64,000 nt of DNA from Spisula solida (GCA_947247005.1 OX365955.1:40403822-40467821); one strand, 5' to 3'. Counted from the first letter of the stretch, positions 28,354-40,031 are shown. Notes: generated by a model from the sequence alone, not told the origin. Translations and numbers: made by a program.

Positions 28354-29033
28354 AGCAAAAAATACATGAATCTTGCTTTTTTAAGTTGTTTTGTATTCAT
28401 TACAAATAAAAACATGAACACAATATCAAGTTTGTTCAATAACAGGAATAGCAATACAATCTTGGTATGTAAACAAATACAGACCAATATTAAAAAAAAT
28501 AGAATAATATATTTTCAATATACCGGGTATACCTGGCAAAACAAGAAATGTCTCCATAAAACATATTGTAATACACAAAATGTATAGCTTTAATTTTGCT
28601 GTTACTAGAACTTCTAGTAATCACATTTTTTTTTCTTGCAGACAAACAGACCCTTTGTTACTGAGAATATCTTACCAATAACGAAAGTACTGTCAATTGA
28701 AGTCCACAATACTAACTTTTGGGTTTTGCAAATTGTCGGCATATTTGTGACTACAAATTTTCGCGTTTTTTAAGTTTCCCACAATCTCCATATTAATGCT
28801 TTTAGCACTTTTGCCGCGACTTAAATTCGAAAAATTCTACCACTCGCGAACTCCTCGAAATATTTTCTTGGTTTCTCTGTACTATAATGCTTAGAAGTTA
28901 AAGGTTTTTCTATTTGTCAGCAAAGAGTACATGTATTTATTGAGTTCTAGCAGATGCCAAATAAACACTCAACTATATAGGATTGTAGGAATTCTATAAC
29001 CCGGTCAGATCTGAATCTATACTCTATAGTGAA
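28354..29033. other. Intergenic AT-rich sequence with an old MITE
   Basis: No gene recognised. At about 28685-28880 a decayed relative of the 11681-11888 MITE is visible (compare tccatattaatgcttttagc and ctaccactcgcgaactc). Confidence 0.4.
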
Positions 29034-29290
29034 TATATCGCTGGCTTAGAATGAGAAGGTCGTAAGTACTATTTATGTCCTTATAAGACTGATGCATATT
29101 TGAAATCAGCATCTCATAACCCTTCTTATGAGCTTATTTTCATGAAAATCGGATGTGGTCATGTAAACCAAACTGTAGTTGAAAAAGCTTGTTTTTCCAT
29201 AAGAAAATAGTAGTTTTCAGACATTTTTTTCTTGTTTTCTCAAAATATTGATTTTGTACTTATGACCTTCTAATTCTTTGCCAGCGATAT
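29034..29290. mobile_element. Inverted-repeat MITE family L
   Basis: 257 bp with ends ATATCGCTGGCTTAGAATGA and, inverted, ATATCGCTGGCAAAGAATTA. Another copy is at 47128-47382 in PLPP intron 5 and a partial one at about 15236-15355. No ORF of its own. Confidence 0.7.
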
Positions 29291-29345
29291 CACGGATATA
29301 CACAGAACGGATAAGCAGGTCTAAAAATAGCCTAGTTATGACCTG

Positions 29346-29365
29346 ACTACCCATAATGCATTGCG
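29346..29365 (+). promoter_or_regulatory. ZNF143/Staf-like site
   Basis: ACTACCCATAATGCATTGCG closely resembles the Staf/ZNF143 binding site, whose core is CCCA..ATGCA.TGCG. Such sites mark promoters in animals. The nearest plausible start codon is at 29790 (plus). No gene was confirmed. Confidence 0.35.
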
Positions 29366-29789
29366 CGCTTCGGTAAGCACGATAATTGTGAACATGACTT
29401 ATCCAAAAGAAATCTTTTTTTCGTGTCAAAACCACAAAACTAAGTGGTTTGATCATTTTCAACAAATAGAGGACACCCCAAAGATCACAAAAAATATTTA
29501 TTTATAAGAAAAACAGTCGTAAATAAGTTTCCTTAGGGGTTTAAAAAAGTAGATATCGGAAGCAATCCAAAACCCGTCGATTGAAAATTTATCGATCAGG
29601 ATAGGTCACAGAAAATGTGGTCTATGTCACAATTGACAGATGAATCGTCCAAACTATCTATACAAAAACTTTCCAAACACATAAGGGAACAAATAAATTC
29701 CCATCTTCGCTTATTTTGACGAAGAGTTGCTTTAAATGAAAACAAATATCTCATTGACAAATTAGGCTGAATTGATAAAATAATCCAAG

Positions 29790-29927
29790 ATGGCGGCGGC
29801 TAGCGGGAAAAATAGCGCCAACTTGAGAATCTCGCCAAGTCTCGTTAAGTCTCGTACAAGTAAGCCGATCGCGATATTTCATTCCAGTATGGCGGCCTAT
29901 ATAGGAAATATAGTGGGGGTCGAATGA
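29790..29927 (+). CDS. Unconfirmed 45-codon frame with good start context
   Basis: ATG in context CCAAGATGGCGG, encoding MAAASGKNSANLRISPSLVK and on to a TGA. A donor-like ACAA|gtaagc occurs after 23 codons. I do not recognise the protein, and no second exon was found before the SSBP1 gene, so this may be chance or an alternative first exon. Confidence 0.15.
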   Translation: MAAASGKNSANLRISPSLVKSRTSKPIAIFHSSMAAYIGNIVGVE

Positions 29928-30234
29928 GTTGCTTTTCCGTCTAATGTATTTCCGTGGCGATATCACATGTGGTGTAACGTTATTTGTGGTAAACGATGAA
30001 CCGCAAAATTTAGCTTCACAGTACAACACTCTTAAATTTCGGTACAGTTCGGTACCAGATTATTTCATTTGCTAAATACTATTGTGACAATGAAAACATG
30101 CTATATATATCATGTATCAGTCACTTTGATTGGCTTTAAATATACTTCATACATATTTTGCAAAACTAGCTGTAATAAATTGCAACAATGCCATTGTCTA
30201 GAACGTCTGCCAACTCTCACTTAACAAGATATGT

Positions 30235-30452
30235 TTGTAAAACATGTATGCCCCCACTGCAAACAATAGTCAGAAATGGTAAAGGTCACAGTGACCTTGA
30301 CCTTTTTGCCCTACTGTCCTCAAAATCAATAGGGGTCATCTACTGTTGATGACCAACCACCATGTAATGTTTGAAGATCCTAGGACAAAGGGTTCTTGAG
30401 TTATTTACAGGAAACAATATACCCCTTCATCAAAAATTGGGGGCATAAAAAT
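30235..30452 (+). repeat. Interspersed repeat family V, copy 2
   Basis: From gtaaaacatgtatgccccca to atcaaaaattgggggcataa. Confidence 0.55.
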
Positions 30453-30864
30453 TGAAAACCTTTTAAGCTGGTGTAAGAGAATATCATATAATACAGACAT
30501 GTACCGAACCGTTAAAAAATTAATTATACGTATCGTTATCGTATCATTACACCCCTAGTGAATGTAGGGTTAACGCATGGTTTTTCGTGTTATAACATCT
30601 GCATAGTTCCTCTGGAGCATTGGTGCCCAAGCCCGTCAGTGCTAGGTACTAGTCTAAGTGTAAGTCATTAGAACTGAATTTGAAACAATTAAAATTTTGA
30701 AAACAAAATTTTTTAACGACCCATCGTTGAAATGGACAGGTCAGTCATAAATGAATCGTCCACTCTTAAGTAGCAACATTTCACTGTGGAACACTGAACT
30801 TCACATATATGCCACTTGCGCGAAAACCCCATGAACTCCATTTGCGCTAAAATCCCGAGGACTG

Positions 30865-30959
30865 CTACTGGTGTTCCTGTGCTTCGGAATCCTCATCCTC
30901 TGAATTGTATTCTTCCGATTGTTGCCTCTGTATCTTTCTACTGATCAAAGAAACCTGGT
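30865..30959 (-). CDS. SSBP1: SSBP1 exon 6: C-terminal exon
   Basis: Joined directly to exon 5 it reads INADQVSLISRKIQRQQSEE then an acidic YNSEDEDSEAQEHQ and TAG. VINADQVSLISRK matches the human IIADNIIFLSDQ end, which supports direct 5-to-6 splicing as the main form. Acceptor aatttcag. Acidic tails are typical of bacterial SSBs; here the acidic end is longer than in human SSBP1. Confidence 0.87.
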
Positions 30960-33900
30960 CTGAAATTTATTAGAAACGGAAATAAATCCCATTAAAACCA
31001 ACTTTTCAAACAATGCCAATGAGGCCAAACTGCAAGAATAAATAAATTCTTACAATACATTACATACCTGTTGAGGCACACACATCAGGCGTGTGTCCAA
31101 CGTAATGAAACTCTAGATCATGCTCACAATCTGAGTATTCCAAGTCACACACATTTTGCGGGCATTCAATGCTAGGCTCGGGTAAAGTTTTGTTTTTTAT
31201 ACAATGTATATGGTATAATATTGCTCTTAAGTTTACAATGCAAATTTAATTGAAATGATTGCATTCGTCTGGTTTAAGATATTGGACATAATGTTCAGTT
31301 AGGTATTCTGGTACTGGTTGTAAAGTAACACACCTCAGTGTCTTTTAAATAGTATAGTGATTTATTTTTTAGCGGTGTCTAACCGCTTTGCTCATACCTA
31401 ATGTATGAGAGAGAAGCCAGTTTTCACTTATATGCCTAGCATCTAGCAAGGGAATTATTGGTACAATTTTTATTTCTACTTTGGTATAACATGGCCAATA
31501 TGGTCAATTGATATGATGGATTTCCATAATTTGAAACAAAACTTTTGATTGAAACAACTAAACATGCACACTCACCTGCATTTATTACATATGACTTAAA
31601 AAGAACATCACTATCTTTAGCCTTATGTACGTAATATCTCATAGTACCCTGGACATAAAGACGGTCCCTAAAATACATGAAAAAGATACATTTAGAATAT
31701 AACCTACATTATGAGCCAATGAAAACGCCAAATTTTGGCGGTTAAATGAAAATTTAATCATTAAAATTTTGCCCTTAACAGACGTGACGACATGCGTTGG
31801 TGCTAATTTCTATCTGCCTATCAAATTGCAGGATGTTATATTCTAAGCCAGTTAGAACATACATGTATTAAGAAAATTTTAATGACTAAAAAGGACTCGC
31901 TTCGCTAAGCTCGCTCCGCCCTTTTTGATCATTAAAATTTTAATTAATATGTTCTAACTATAATGTAAGCTTCCAAGGTACATGTATAAATCATATGATT
32001 TGAAAACAAAATGGAGAAAAATTCATAGTCGTTCATGATTGAACATCATAAATTGATCAACTATAACTCTAACACAATTAATTGCAGTACGAAAACAAAC
32101 ACAATATTGCCTATATTTCTGTTAGAAAAAATCAAGGACTGTAACATTTGCCTATGAAAGCATTCAAATATTTAACCCAGCATAATATAAAGTTTGTATG
32201 CTCCTAAATATTCAGGTAAGATAAATATAGCATATTTTATGTTTGTTTTTGTATTGCAATTTATCGCCCTAGAGTTAACTTATACACGTATATATAGTTA
32301 TATTTCGGATAAAAACGCATGCCTTTTATTGATATTTTAAAGAAAATGGCGACATCTATTTTTTTCAGCCTATTTGAAGAAGTTGACAATGGAGGAGATG
32401 AGGAAATGTGCATTTTTGGTCAGATAAAAGTTGATGCTTCACAAACATACAAGGATACTTCTACGAGTTTCTTGTAAACCAAAATCAAGGAAATTACATG
32501 ATCAGGTTATATATCAAGGTATATCAAGGGTACATTTTAAGGGTTTAAAAATGTACATGCATAAAAAATTTCATTCACGAAGCAAATTTTTTCGGTGCGG
32601 AATAGAAACACATCAATTGAGAAGTAACATGCAATATAAACCAAAGTGAAATATACTTATTCATAATCAGTGCCAAATAAATATGTGCCGAAAATTGATA
32701 GGTTTTACGTTTTATGAAAATGGTGCTTTACCCTTTATCAATACGTTCTAAGACCCATTTCTTTGTATTCGTCTGGTGCACATTTATATTATGCCAGTTT
32801 GTCCCTTGTACTGAAAGTTAAACAATATCACGGATGAGAATGCCATTTCATACTGGTTAGTGGTAAAACAACACAAAACAGTGTAATAGGAACTAACGAT
32901 TTATCAGTTTGAGTTCCTGAATTGTCGTGGTATTATCGGCACTTAAGTTTTACGAGCATTCTGCAAAAAACATATCAAACATATATATGTATTGTGTAAA
33001 GTATTCTTAACCTGATGAAGTTGAATTAAAACAAAACACTTCGTTTTGGACACATTTTTGAGTTGCTCTTCTTTCAATGCTATTATTCTAATGAAATGTA
33101 ACTACGGTACTGAAATTTAGCCGTTTTTACTTTTTAATGATGTGAGTACCAAAAAGGTGTATATGTAACAGTTATTCAAGCCAATCTTTCTGGAATAGTT
33201 ATAATACAAAACAATGAAAACGAACTTACCTTGAAATACTCCAAGAGGAAAACTAACACAAGTACTACCGCTGGCTCTTTCCAATTCTTTAGGTTTGTTC
33301 CCCACTCTGCCCAACAAAGTAACTCGACAATGTGCTGCAATACGTAACAAGACAACACTTTCAACATTTCTCAAATTACGCACGTTTTAAATTCTTTTTT
33401 TTCTTCTCTTTATGCATTTACTGGAGACAAACAGAAATGGCAGAGCTTCCACAATTTGATTTAAATTGTGTTAGTTGTATTAATTTAATTTAAACACAGG
33501 TAACTATGATTGATTAAAATTTTTTTTTATATATTCATAACATATAAAATTTACAAAAAAATATATTTTTTTTACTCTTTATCAATGATACAGTTACCTG
33601 TGAATTTAAAGACTTATCAATATTAATGTGGCGTTGTGTAGGACTGGCAAAGTTTAAACAGAAAGTTGGTCAGATATAATAATTTGAGTTGGAGAGAGAT
33701 AACTCTCCCTCGATCATTGTCTGTGTAAAGTATTTATAACATTTAACTTACAATATTCTTTCCCTCTTTGTTCAGTTTTATCTTCATTTTGGAAAGTATC
33801 GGTACAATAGTTTCCACGTAAGCATCTTACCATTGCTGGTAATGGCAATACTGTCTGCTCAGTAGCAAGGACCTGCAAGGGCAACAATATTACAGTATAT

Positions 33901-35775
33901 CCTTCCAATGTACGTGGGACGTTAAAAAATAAACAGGACTATTGTCACAAAACGTGCATGCCAAAACGAAATTAATCACATTATATAATACTACATACTG
34001 TAAAAATATCAACTAAAAGAAATACGCAGTCTAAAAGTTACAGGTGACTAAACCAGGTCACTAACGCTGACCCGGCGCACAAAATGACGTCGCGCTATAA
34101 AACACGGCGTTAGTGCATTGCATAGGGCTACGAAATACGACGTTTATAGTGATACAAGGTGATGAATACATTCCAGTTCCACAATGAGTCACACAAGTAA
34201 AGCGTTGGCGAATATCGCATGTATTTTTCGGGATCTTACATCGAATATCTGTGCGAAAATCCGTACCATGAAACGTTGGTTTTGTTAATATGTCTCAGTT
34301 AATTGACGTCACAGACGTTCTTATGATTTCCTTTTACTTCCCTGTCTTACAAAGCTGAACATTTGTCATTTAAGCATTTGGGACATTCTTAAACTGATAA
34401 ACGACTCGCAGAAGTGTTTCCAAAATGTAGTTACGATGATTTCATATGATTTTGAGGACTTAATCATCTTGCTATTGACAGAACTTGGTGTTTGTTCGTT
34501 TTTCCTTACGTTCTGGTGACGTCACTTTTTCGTCACAAAGTTGTCACTCTTGGAGTTTTTGCAGACATCATCCAGCATGTACCATGTAATGATACGGCGA
34601 AGTTTGAAAACCAACGATATGATGGTATTAAAGATACATCCCATTACATAGTTGACATTTAAGGCAATTCATGGGCTGCGCCGGGTGCGTGTTACTATGG
34701 TTTCAAAATGGACTATTATAAGAGGATGTGATAGTGTAACTCGATAAATCAGATATCGAATTTTCGCAATTGAATTCCGATTCCATATTATGTTATAATA
34801 TCTGTATAATATTGAAAACTGTACCCGTGAGAGCCCCAGTCCTGTTTATTTTTGAACGTCCCACGTACATACTTCCCCACATATTTCCTGATTGCAAGTT
34901 TCTGTTTACCTGCTGCCAGTTTTTACCAGTCCATGACAAGCGTTTAAACACAGGCCTAAGAAATTATAGCACAAAATACAGAGCTTTGATATCCACCATT
35001 TTTCGGTCATGACTATACAAGAGAATTTTTTTTTATCATCAATATTGTATATCGTATAAGATAACAGAAGGAGCAAAAGTCTTATGAAGAATAAGAATAT
35101 TTTATGTATACAGATTACGAATTTTGTATCTTATATACAGATTTGGATGTCGTAAAAATTGGTATCATGTCGTAAATATATGGGTTTAGCTATCAAAACC
35201 ACCAAATAAATTTGTTCAATGTAAAGTGACAATTGCGGACCCCAAAAATGTCACCATATGGGGTCACCTCTCAAAATCCACCAATCAATTCAATAGAAAT
35301 AGCTTACTTCTTCAAAAAAATAAAAATAAAGCTGGGGTTTGTGTATCTGACTATCATATAAGAAAAATTTGGTTCGTCAAACCCGGTGAAAATATTTTTT
35401 TACACGCTTTCCGTTAGCCCCTGTACTACAGGCTGTAGGTCTACTTTCACTTTCATATAGGACTAGGCCAGCATGTCAAATATTTCTAGATAATACAATT
35501 TCACTTCATCACATACTTGTGTAAAAAGATTTTAAACACAATTTCATTATTATAATGCAGATTTGTCAAGACATACCACCATTTCCAGTCAAACCAATGT
35601 TTTTACAGACAACACCCAAAATTTGCTACTCGCGAAAATATATGACAAAAAGTAAATCTATAATTTTCAGGGAATACAACACATCGCGATACGATGACAT
35701 TATTTTACATTGAAAACGAAATAAATACACAAATATTTGTGCGAAACAAACCTTCGAACAAATCGCACGCAGCAT
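30865..35775 (-). CDS. SSBP1: Mitochondrial single-stranded DNA-binding protein, whole gene
   Basis: mtSSB coats single-stranded mitochondrial DNA during replication and works with the Twinkle helicase and polymerase gamma. Exons 35752-35775, 33752-33872, 33230-33334, 32732-32810, 31576-31667 and 30865-30959 join in frame to 171 residues (human 148). The N-terminus MLRAICSK plus a basic/hydroxylated stretch to about residue 45 looks like a mitochondrial transit peptide. The OB fold starts HCRVTLLGRVGNKPKELERA (compare human NRVHLLGRVGQDP), continues VSFPLGVFQ, TNWHNINVHQ (human TTWHRISVF), IDKGDRLYVQGTMRY (human VKKGSRIYLEGKIDY) and ends KSYVINADQVSLISR (human TTIIADNIIFLSD). A charged tail EEYNSEDEDSEAQEHQ follows. 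A 63-nt optional exon at 31068-31130 may be inserted before the last exon. Confidence 0.92.
31068..31130 (-). CDS. SSBP1: Possible SSBP1 cassette exon (63 nt)
   Basis: An open 63-nt segment with acceptor actcag and strong donor ACAG|gtatgt, symmetric in phase (+1 at both ends). Inclusion would insert 21 residues, DCEHDLEFHYVGHTPDVCAS plus T, between the last OB-fold strand and the tail without changing the frame. No counterpart is known to me in other mtSSBs, and the polypyrimidine tract is weak, so it may be a chance open segment. Confidence 0.35.
31381..31475 (-). mobile_element. SINE tail fragment
   Basis: Matches part of the SINE at 50194-50420 (tagcaagggaattattggta, agagaagccagttttc). 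It lies in the SSBP1 intron after exon 5. Confidence 0.5.
31576..31667 (-). CDS. SSBP1: SSBP1 exon 5
   Basis: Encodes DRLYVQGTMRYYVHKAKDSD followed by VLFKSYVINA. GDRLYVQG corresponds to the GSRIYLEG strand of the human protein and KSYVINA to the final strand before the acidic end. Acceptor ttttag, donor GCAG|gtgagt. Confidence 0.9.
31850..31966. repeat. Palindromic fold-back sequence in SSBP1 intron
   Basis: Arms gttagaacatacatg...ttaagaaaattttaatgact and agtca-like gatcattaaaattttaatta...tatgttctaac pair almost completely, around a GC-rich centre tcgcttcgctaagctcgctc. Could be a tiny MITE; no target duplication was recognised. Confidence 0.65.
32346..32477 (+). CDS. Unconfirmed 43-codon frame antisense to SSBP1
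   Basis: AAAATGGCG start, reading MATSIFFSLFEEVDNGGDEE then MCIFGQIKVDASQTYKDTST. Composition looks coding-like, but the product is not recognised and the frame sits inside an SSBP1 intron on the other strand. It may be a chance ORF or a transposon remnant. Confidence 0.15.
   Translation: MATSIFFSLFEEVDNGGDEEMCIFGQIKVDASQTYKDTSTSFL
32732..32810 (-). CDS. SSBP1: SSBP1 exon 4: OB-fold core
   Basis: Encodes VQGTNWHNINVHQTNTKKWV and LERIDKG. TNWHNINV aligns with the W-H-x-I-x-V strand of SSB proteins. Acceptor tttcag, donor AAAGG|gtaaag, leaving two bases that pair with one base of exon 5 to form Gly110. Confidence 0.9.
33230..33334 (-). CDS. SSBP1: SSBP1 exon 3: OB-fold strands 1-2
   Basis: Encodes SHCRVTLLGRVGNKPKELER followed by ASGSTCVSFPLGVFQ. 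LLGRVG is the diagnostic first strand of mtSSB and bacterial SSB. Acceptor attgcag, donor CAAG|gtaagt. Confidence 0.93.
33752..33872 (-). CDS. SSBP1: SSBP1 exon 2
   Basis: Residues 9-48 plus one base: VLATEQTVLPLPAMVRCLRG then NYCTDTFQNEDKTEQRGKEY. Acceptor ccttgcag, donor TATT|gtaagt. It contains an internal ATG (Met22) that could serve as an alternative start if exon 1 is wrong. This is the poorly conserved transit-peptide and linker region, as in other mtSSBs. Confidence 0.82.
33873..35751. other. SSBP1 intron 1
   Basis: About 1.9 kb. GC-richer at about 34060-34110 and 34670-34710, where acccggcgca and tgcgccgggt form an inverted pair, possibly the ends of a decayed element. No coding sequence recognised. 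Confidence 0.4.
35752..35775 (-). CDS. SSBP1: SSBP1 exon 1: start of transit peptide
   Basis: A 24-nt coding stretch, MLRAICSK, with donor AAG|gtttgt. The ATG is preceded by an A-rich context, and the upstream frame stays open but does not resemble the family. It was chosen because it joins in phase 0 to exon 2 and supplies the Arg/Lys-containing amphipathic start expected of a mitochondrial targeting signal. The intron after it is about 1.9 kb. Confidence 0.75.
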
Positions 35776-36573
35776 TTTATTTGATGTAAACAGTTTCACG
35801 TGTTGAAAAGAAAAGGTCAACAATAACGTTTCGTCATCAGTCACATTCGTAATCAGGAACTCTCGTCATTTTTCTTGGTGGATCTGAAAATCGTTATTGA
35901 TCAGAAATAAAGAGCTTGTAAGTATTTAATTCACTAAGCGGTTTTCAGTATACTTTATACTGGTGAAAAAGAAGGTAACAAGTACATGTAGTAATGTAAT
36001 TGTGCCTGAAATGCATTTTATTTATGTAAATGTAAAATGCTTCGGATATACTCAGATTCGGATAATGTCCACTTCTTCCATGCAGGGCTGCATGAAGGCT
36101 GCCTTATAGCATCCATTAAATTAGCCATATGTACAAGTTGTGTAAAAAGTACCTAATGGCTAAAAATAGGATAAAAACAAAAAATCCTTGTAAAATTTAC
36201 AAGCTGATTAATTTAGGAGATCACTGCCACAGAAGTGTCCAAGGTTGGAGCTGTTCCAGGAGCCCGTTGCCTGACTAAAGCGCTACTGAGCACTCAGTAG
36301 CACTACGCTTTGTGGTGGACAAAGTAAAAACTTTATATTCTACTGGTGATTCCTCGCGGATAGTACACCGTTGCCACAGAATTAGATAATATACCATTGC
36401 CACGGTATTAGATAATATACATTTGTGCTGTTGCACAGCGCTACCGAAGCAGTCCAATGCACAAGAAAGCGCCGGGAAGCTATCATTGAACACTGCTAGC
36501 TGGTAGCATGTCGTTGCATTGACATAGTATTAGTAAAGCCTTTGATAGCACTACGGTACTTTGTACATAGCGT
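35776..36573. other. Intergenic sequence upstream of SSBP1
   Basis: Should contain the SSBP1 promoter and 5' UTR, but no clear TATA or CCAAT arrangement is seen. 36275-36545 is an interspersed repeat also found at 23363-23620. Confidence 0.35.
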
Positions 36574-37982
36574 TTTTAGCTCCACTATTCGTAGAATAAG
36601 GGGGGCTATTTCAGTCACCCGTGTGTCAACATCGGCATTGGCGTCGACGTCAGCGTCTGCGTAATGCTTAAGTTAAAGTTTAGGTACAGGATTTTTAACC
36701 TCTTATATTTTCAAAGTCCTTTGAGATATTGCTTTCATACTCTGCATACTTGTTTGCCATCATGACCCCAACCCATATGCAGCATATATGCAGGAGTAGG
36801 TAACTCTATCAGGCATTTTGTTGAAATTATTCCCCCTTTATCTACTTAAAATTGTAAATATCACACAAATGTTAAAGTTTAGGTACAGGATTTTTAACCT
36901 CTTATATTTTCAAAGTCCTTTGAGATATTGCTTTCATACTCTGCATACTTGTTTGCCATCATGACCCCATATGCTGGAGTAGGTAACTCTATCAGGCATT
37001 TTGTTGAAATTATGCCCCCTTATGGACTTGGAAATGCAAACGTTAAAGTTTAGGTAAAGGTTTTTAGTCCCCTACCGGTTTTTGACCGGAGGGGACTATA
37101 GGTTTGCCCTCCGTCTGTCCGTCAAAAAATCTGGATCCTGACATAACTCAAACAGTTTCCAAGCTAGGTTTATGAAACTTGGTATGTGGATAGGGGGCGA
37201 TAAGGGGATAATGCATGTCCAAACATATATTGATTACAACCAAAATTGTGGTTGCTATGGCAACAGAAACATTGAAAATGGCTTAAAACCGTCAGGGGAC
37301 TTCTGTATTGCCTGCAATTCTTAGTGACTTGTTTAACCTCTTATATCTTCAAAGTGCATTGATATATTGTTTTGATATTTTAAATAATTGTTCACAATCA
37401 TGACCCCAATCCCTACACAGGGGTAGGTAACTCTATCAAGCATTTTAGTGAAATTATGCCCCCTTTTTCAACTTGGTACTTTTCAAAGTGCATTCGCAAA
37501 TTTATTTGCATACTTGTTCACCATCAGGACCCAAACCCCTACACAGGGGTAGGTAACTCTATCAAGTATTTTACTGAAATTATGCCCCCTTTTGGAATTT
37601 GAAATGCAAATGTTAAAGTTAAGGTACAAGTTTTTTAACCCCTAATATCTTCAAAGTGCATTTATATATTGCTTTGATACTTTGCATAATTGTTCACCAT
37701 CATGACCCCAACCCCTACCCAGGAGTAGATAACTATTTAGTATTTTGTTGAAATTATGCCCCATGCTTATTTGTTTACCTTCATGACTCAGAGAACCAAC
37801 ACATGAGTAGGTAACTGTCCTGCATTTTGTCCAAATTATCTCCCTTTTTCGACTGAAGCCCTAACCTATACACAGCAGAGGGTAATACTACCGATATGAA
37901 GCATTTTGTTTTGAATATATAATGATTATACTTTCCTAGCATGGCACTGCGAATAGTGAAGCACACTTTTCGTGGACAGCGC
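36574..37982 (+). mobile_element. Tandem-array element family E, copy 1, with nested family A
   Basis: Starts ttttagctccactattcgta and ends gcactgcgaatagtgaagc...cgtggacagc; cactattcg and cgaatagtg form short inverted ends. The core is a series of units of about 155-185 bp (catgaccccaacccatatgc, aggtaactctatcaggcatt). A family A element (37068-37334) splits one unit. Copy 2, without that insertion, is at 53611-55122. Confidence 0.7.
37068..37334 (-). repeat. Interspersed repeat family A, copy inside element E
   Basis: Hairpin end tagtcccctaccggtttttg first, so inverted relative to the copy at 775. The sequence of element E resumes after it (ttaacctcttatatcttcaa). Confidence 0.75.
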
Positions 37983-40031
37983 TTATTGGGAGTGGTTCAA
38001 AAATACAATGGTAGATGGGAAAAAGGACTCATTCATGATGATGATTCGACAGAACGGTACAGCAAACTTCATTGAGTTGCCCCTTGTTGTTGATCCTTGA
38101 GGTTTCAAGTTGGAGCTTCTTGGAATGGCGACAAACAATTACCGAAAGTGGGCTAATACAGTCAAAGAACATGGATTTAGATACACTACCAAACATAGGA
38201 GCCATTTTACATGTGCCTGCTACACAAATCAGAAAGAATGCAGTTTGTGCACTACTGGGTAGTTTAAACATTTTTACGAATATATAATGAGGAGGTGTGT
38301 GCGTGTTTGAGATTTCGTTGCGGAGAGTGGTTCTTGTAGATTAATTGTAGACTCTTCTTGCAGGATGTTATATAGTGTATGACAAATCACAGTGTTCGTT
38401 AACAAGGTTATATAAATTCAAAATTGATCACAGAGTTCCAAGTTTTTTTTAATATTTATTTCATTCATTGAATATAATCTGTCCACAGAGTTCAAATAAC
38501 AAAGGTAACACAAAGTTATAAAAGTCACAAAGCATGGATATATGAATTAGTAATATTTTCCTTTAATTTAACACAAAGTTGTTCTCACAAAGAGTTCTAG
38601 TTTTTAACTGATTTTAAGTACATGTATATTTTATTTTTCTCTGTTCAGAATCATAATTTAATTTCATTGGTCAAAACAGTTGATTGCATGTTGTATTTGA
38701 CCAATCAAACATCCACACGGTTGATTGCATTTTGTATTTGACCAATCAAACATCAGATGCCAAAATTAACTAGTCAGACAATTAATTACAGTAAAGTTCC
38801 TCTGACAATCAGAATTATAAAATTTAATATTTTCACTTTAGGCAATTTCCAGTGTTTTTTTAATACAAAGCCTACTGGTCAAACTTTGACACTTCAAGAA
38901 TATTTAGTAGACAATATGTCTATATCAGGCCAACAGATATAATTAAACACAATACTTAATGTGTTATATTTGAAACAATGCCTTATGGCTGACAGCCTCT
39001 ATCTGACCTGATTGATTTCTGGACGTAGAGTATCAAACTTAAACTTGATTTTATAAACTTTTTAGTATATTGAGAATTTATCAACATTTGTTGTTTTTAA
39101 CTATGAAATTCATATTCCTGATCAAACAACAATCAATTTGATATAAAATTTGTTAGTGTTCTATGAACATTAAATAAATGAGTTATTTATTGTTAAAAGT
39201 TGGATTTCAGTAAACAAGTACCACCATCATAAAAAATACCTCGTGTCAATTATTAGAGCTATAACAATACCTGCAAACATTAAAACCAAGTTGAAATACG
39301 TGAATTAATCAGTAGTTTGGTAATATTGTCGCTGAACTTGCCCTCATTTCCACTCCAATTTCGTGAAAACTGATAATATTACTAATTTACCGGTACTAGC
39401 AATATCCAGTGTACAGTATACAGCAGTGATACATGTACTTTTAAGTAATGTATAGCACAGAGAATTTGACATGATCCTGACCTTTATGCATGAATATATT
39501 ACAAGTTAATTGCGTTGAATATATCAATTTCCACGAGCAAATCGTGCAATATCGGTTCTTTAGATTTGTTTTGGTATTACACCTCGAGCGTCTTCATAAT
39601 ACTCCCCGCTTATGAAAACATACAGCCGGGGTTATAATTATAGACAAAATATCAGCTGTTAAATTATGCTAATTTAAAGGTCGAGAGTCGTGTCAAATTC
39701 TCTGGACTATATATATGTATAAGTTTAGGCTTCTGACAGCTAGTACACATGCAAATGTTGCATTCTATCTTACTTTGACACATGTAAGTTTTGTTGATTG
39801 ATTGCTTGAGTGAATTAGGACCACATTTAAGCCACTAACTGAATGCATGTACCTGAGGCTGATTCATATATTGTTCATAATTTGTGGTCAAGTCGAAGGT
39901 CAGGTACATGCACAATTTTATCATCCTTTTCAACATACAAAGTAAATGAAGAGTTATAAATGTTCTAGACAAACTGTACACATTGTAATTTGTTTTCAGT
40001 GTTCATAATATAATTACAGCCTACAGGGTGC
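37983..40031. other. Intergenic AT-rich sequence upstream of PLPP
   Basis: A direct duplication of about 40 bp (gcatttgaccaatcaaacatc type, about 38682-38755) is visible. Overlapping frames at 38029-38287 are not recognised. The PLPP promoter and 5' UTR must lie here but could not be located. Confidence 0.35.

Noticed and set aside
29217..29465. 82-codon minus-strand frame
   Set aside because: Overlaps the end of MITE family L and has no recognisable domain.
38029..38287. Overlapping frames on both strands (about 70-80 codons)
   Set aside because: No similarity to a known family, no convincing splice context and no codon bias that I can see.
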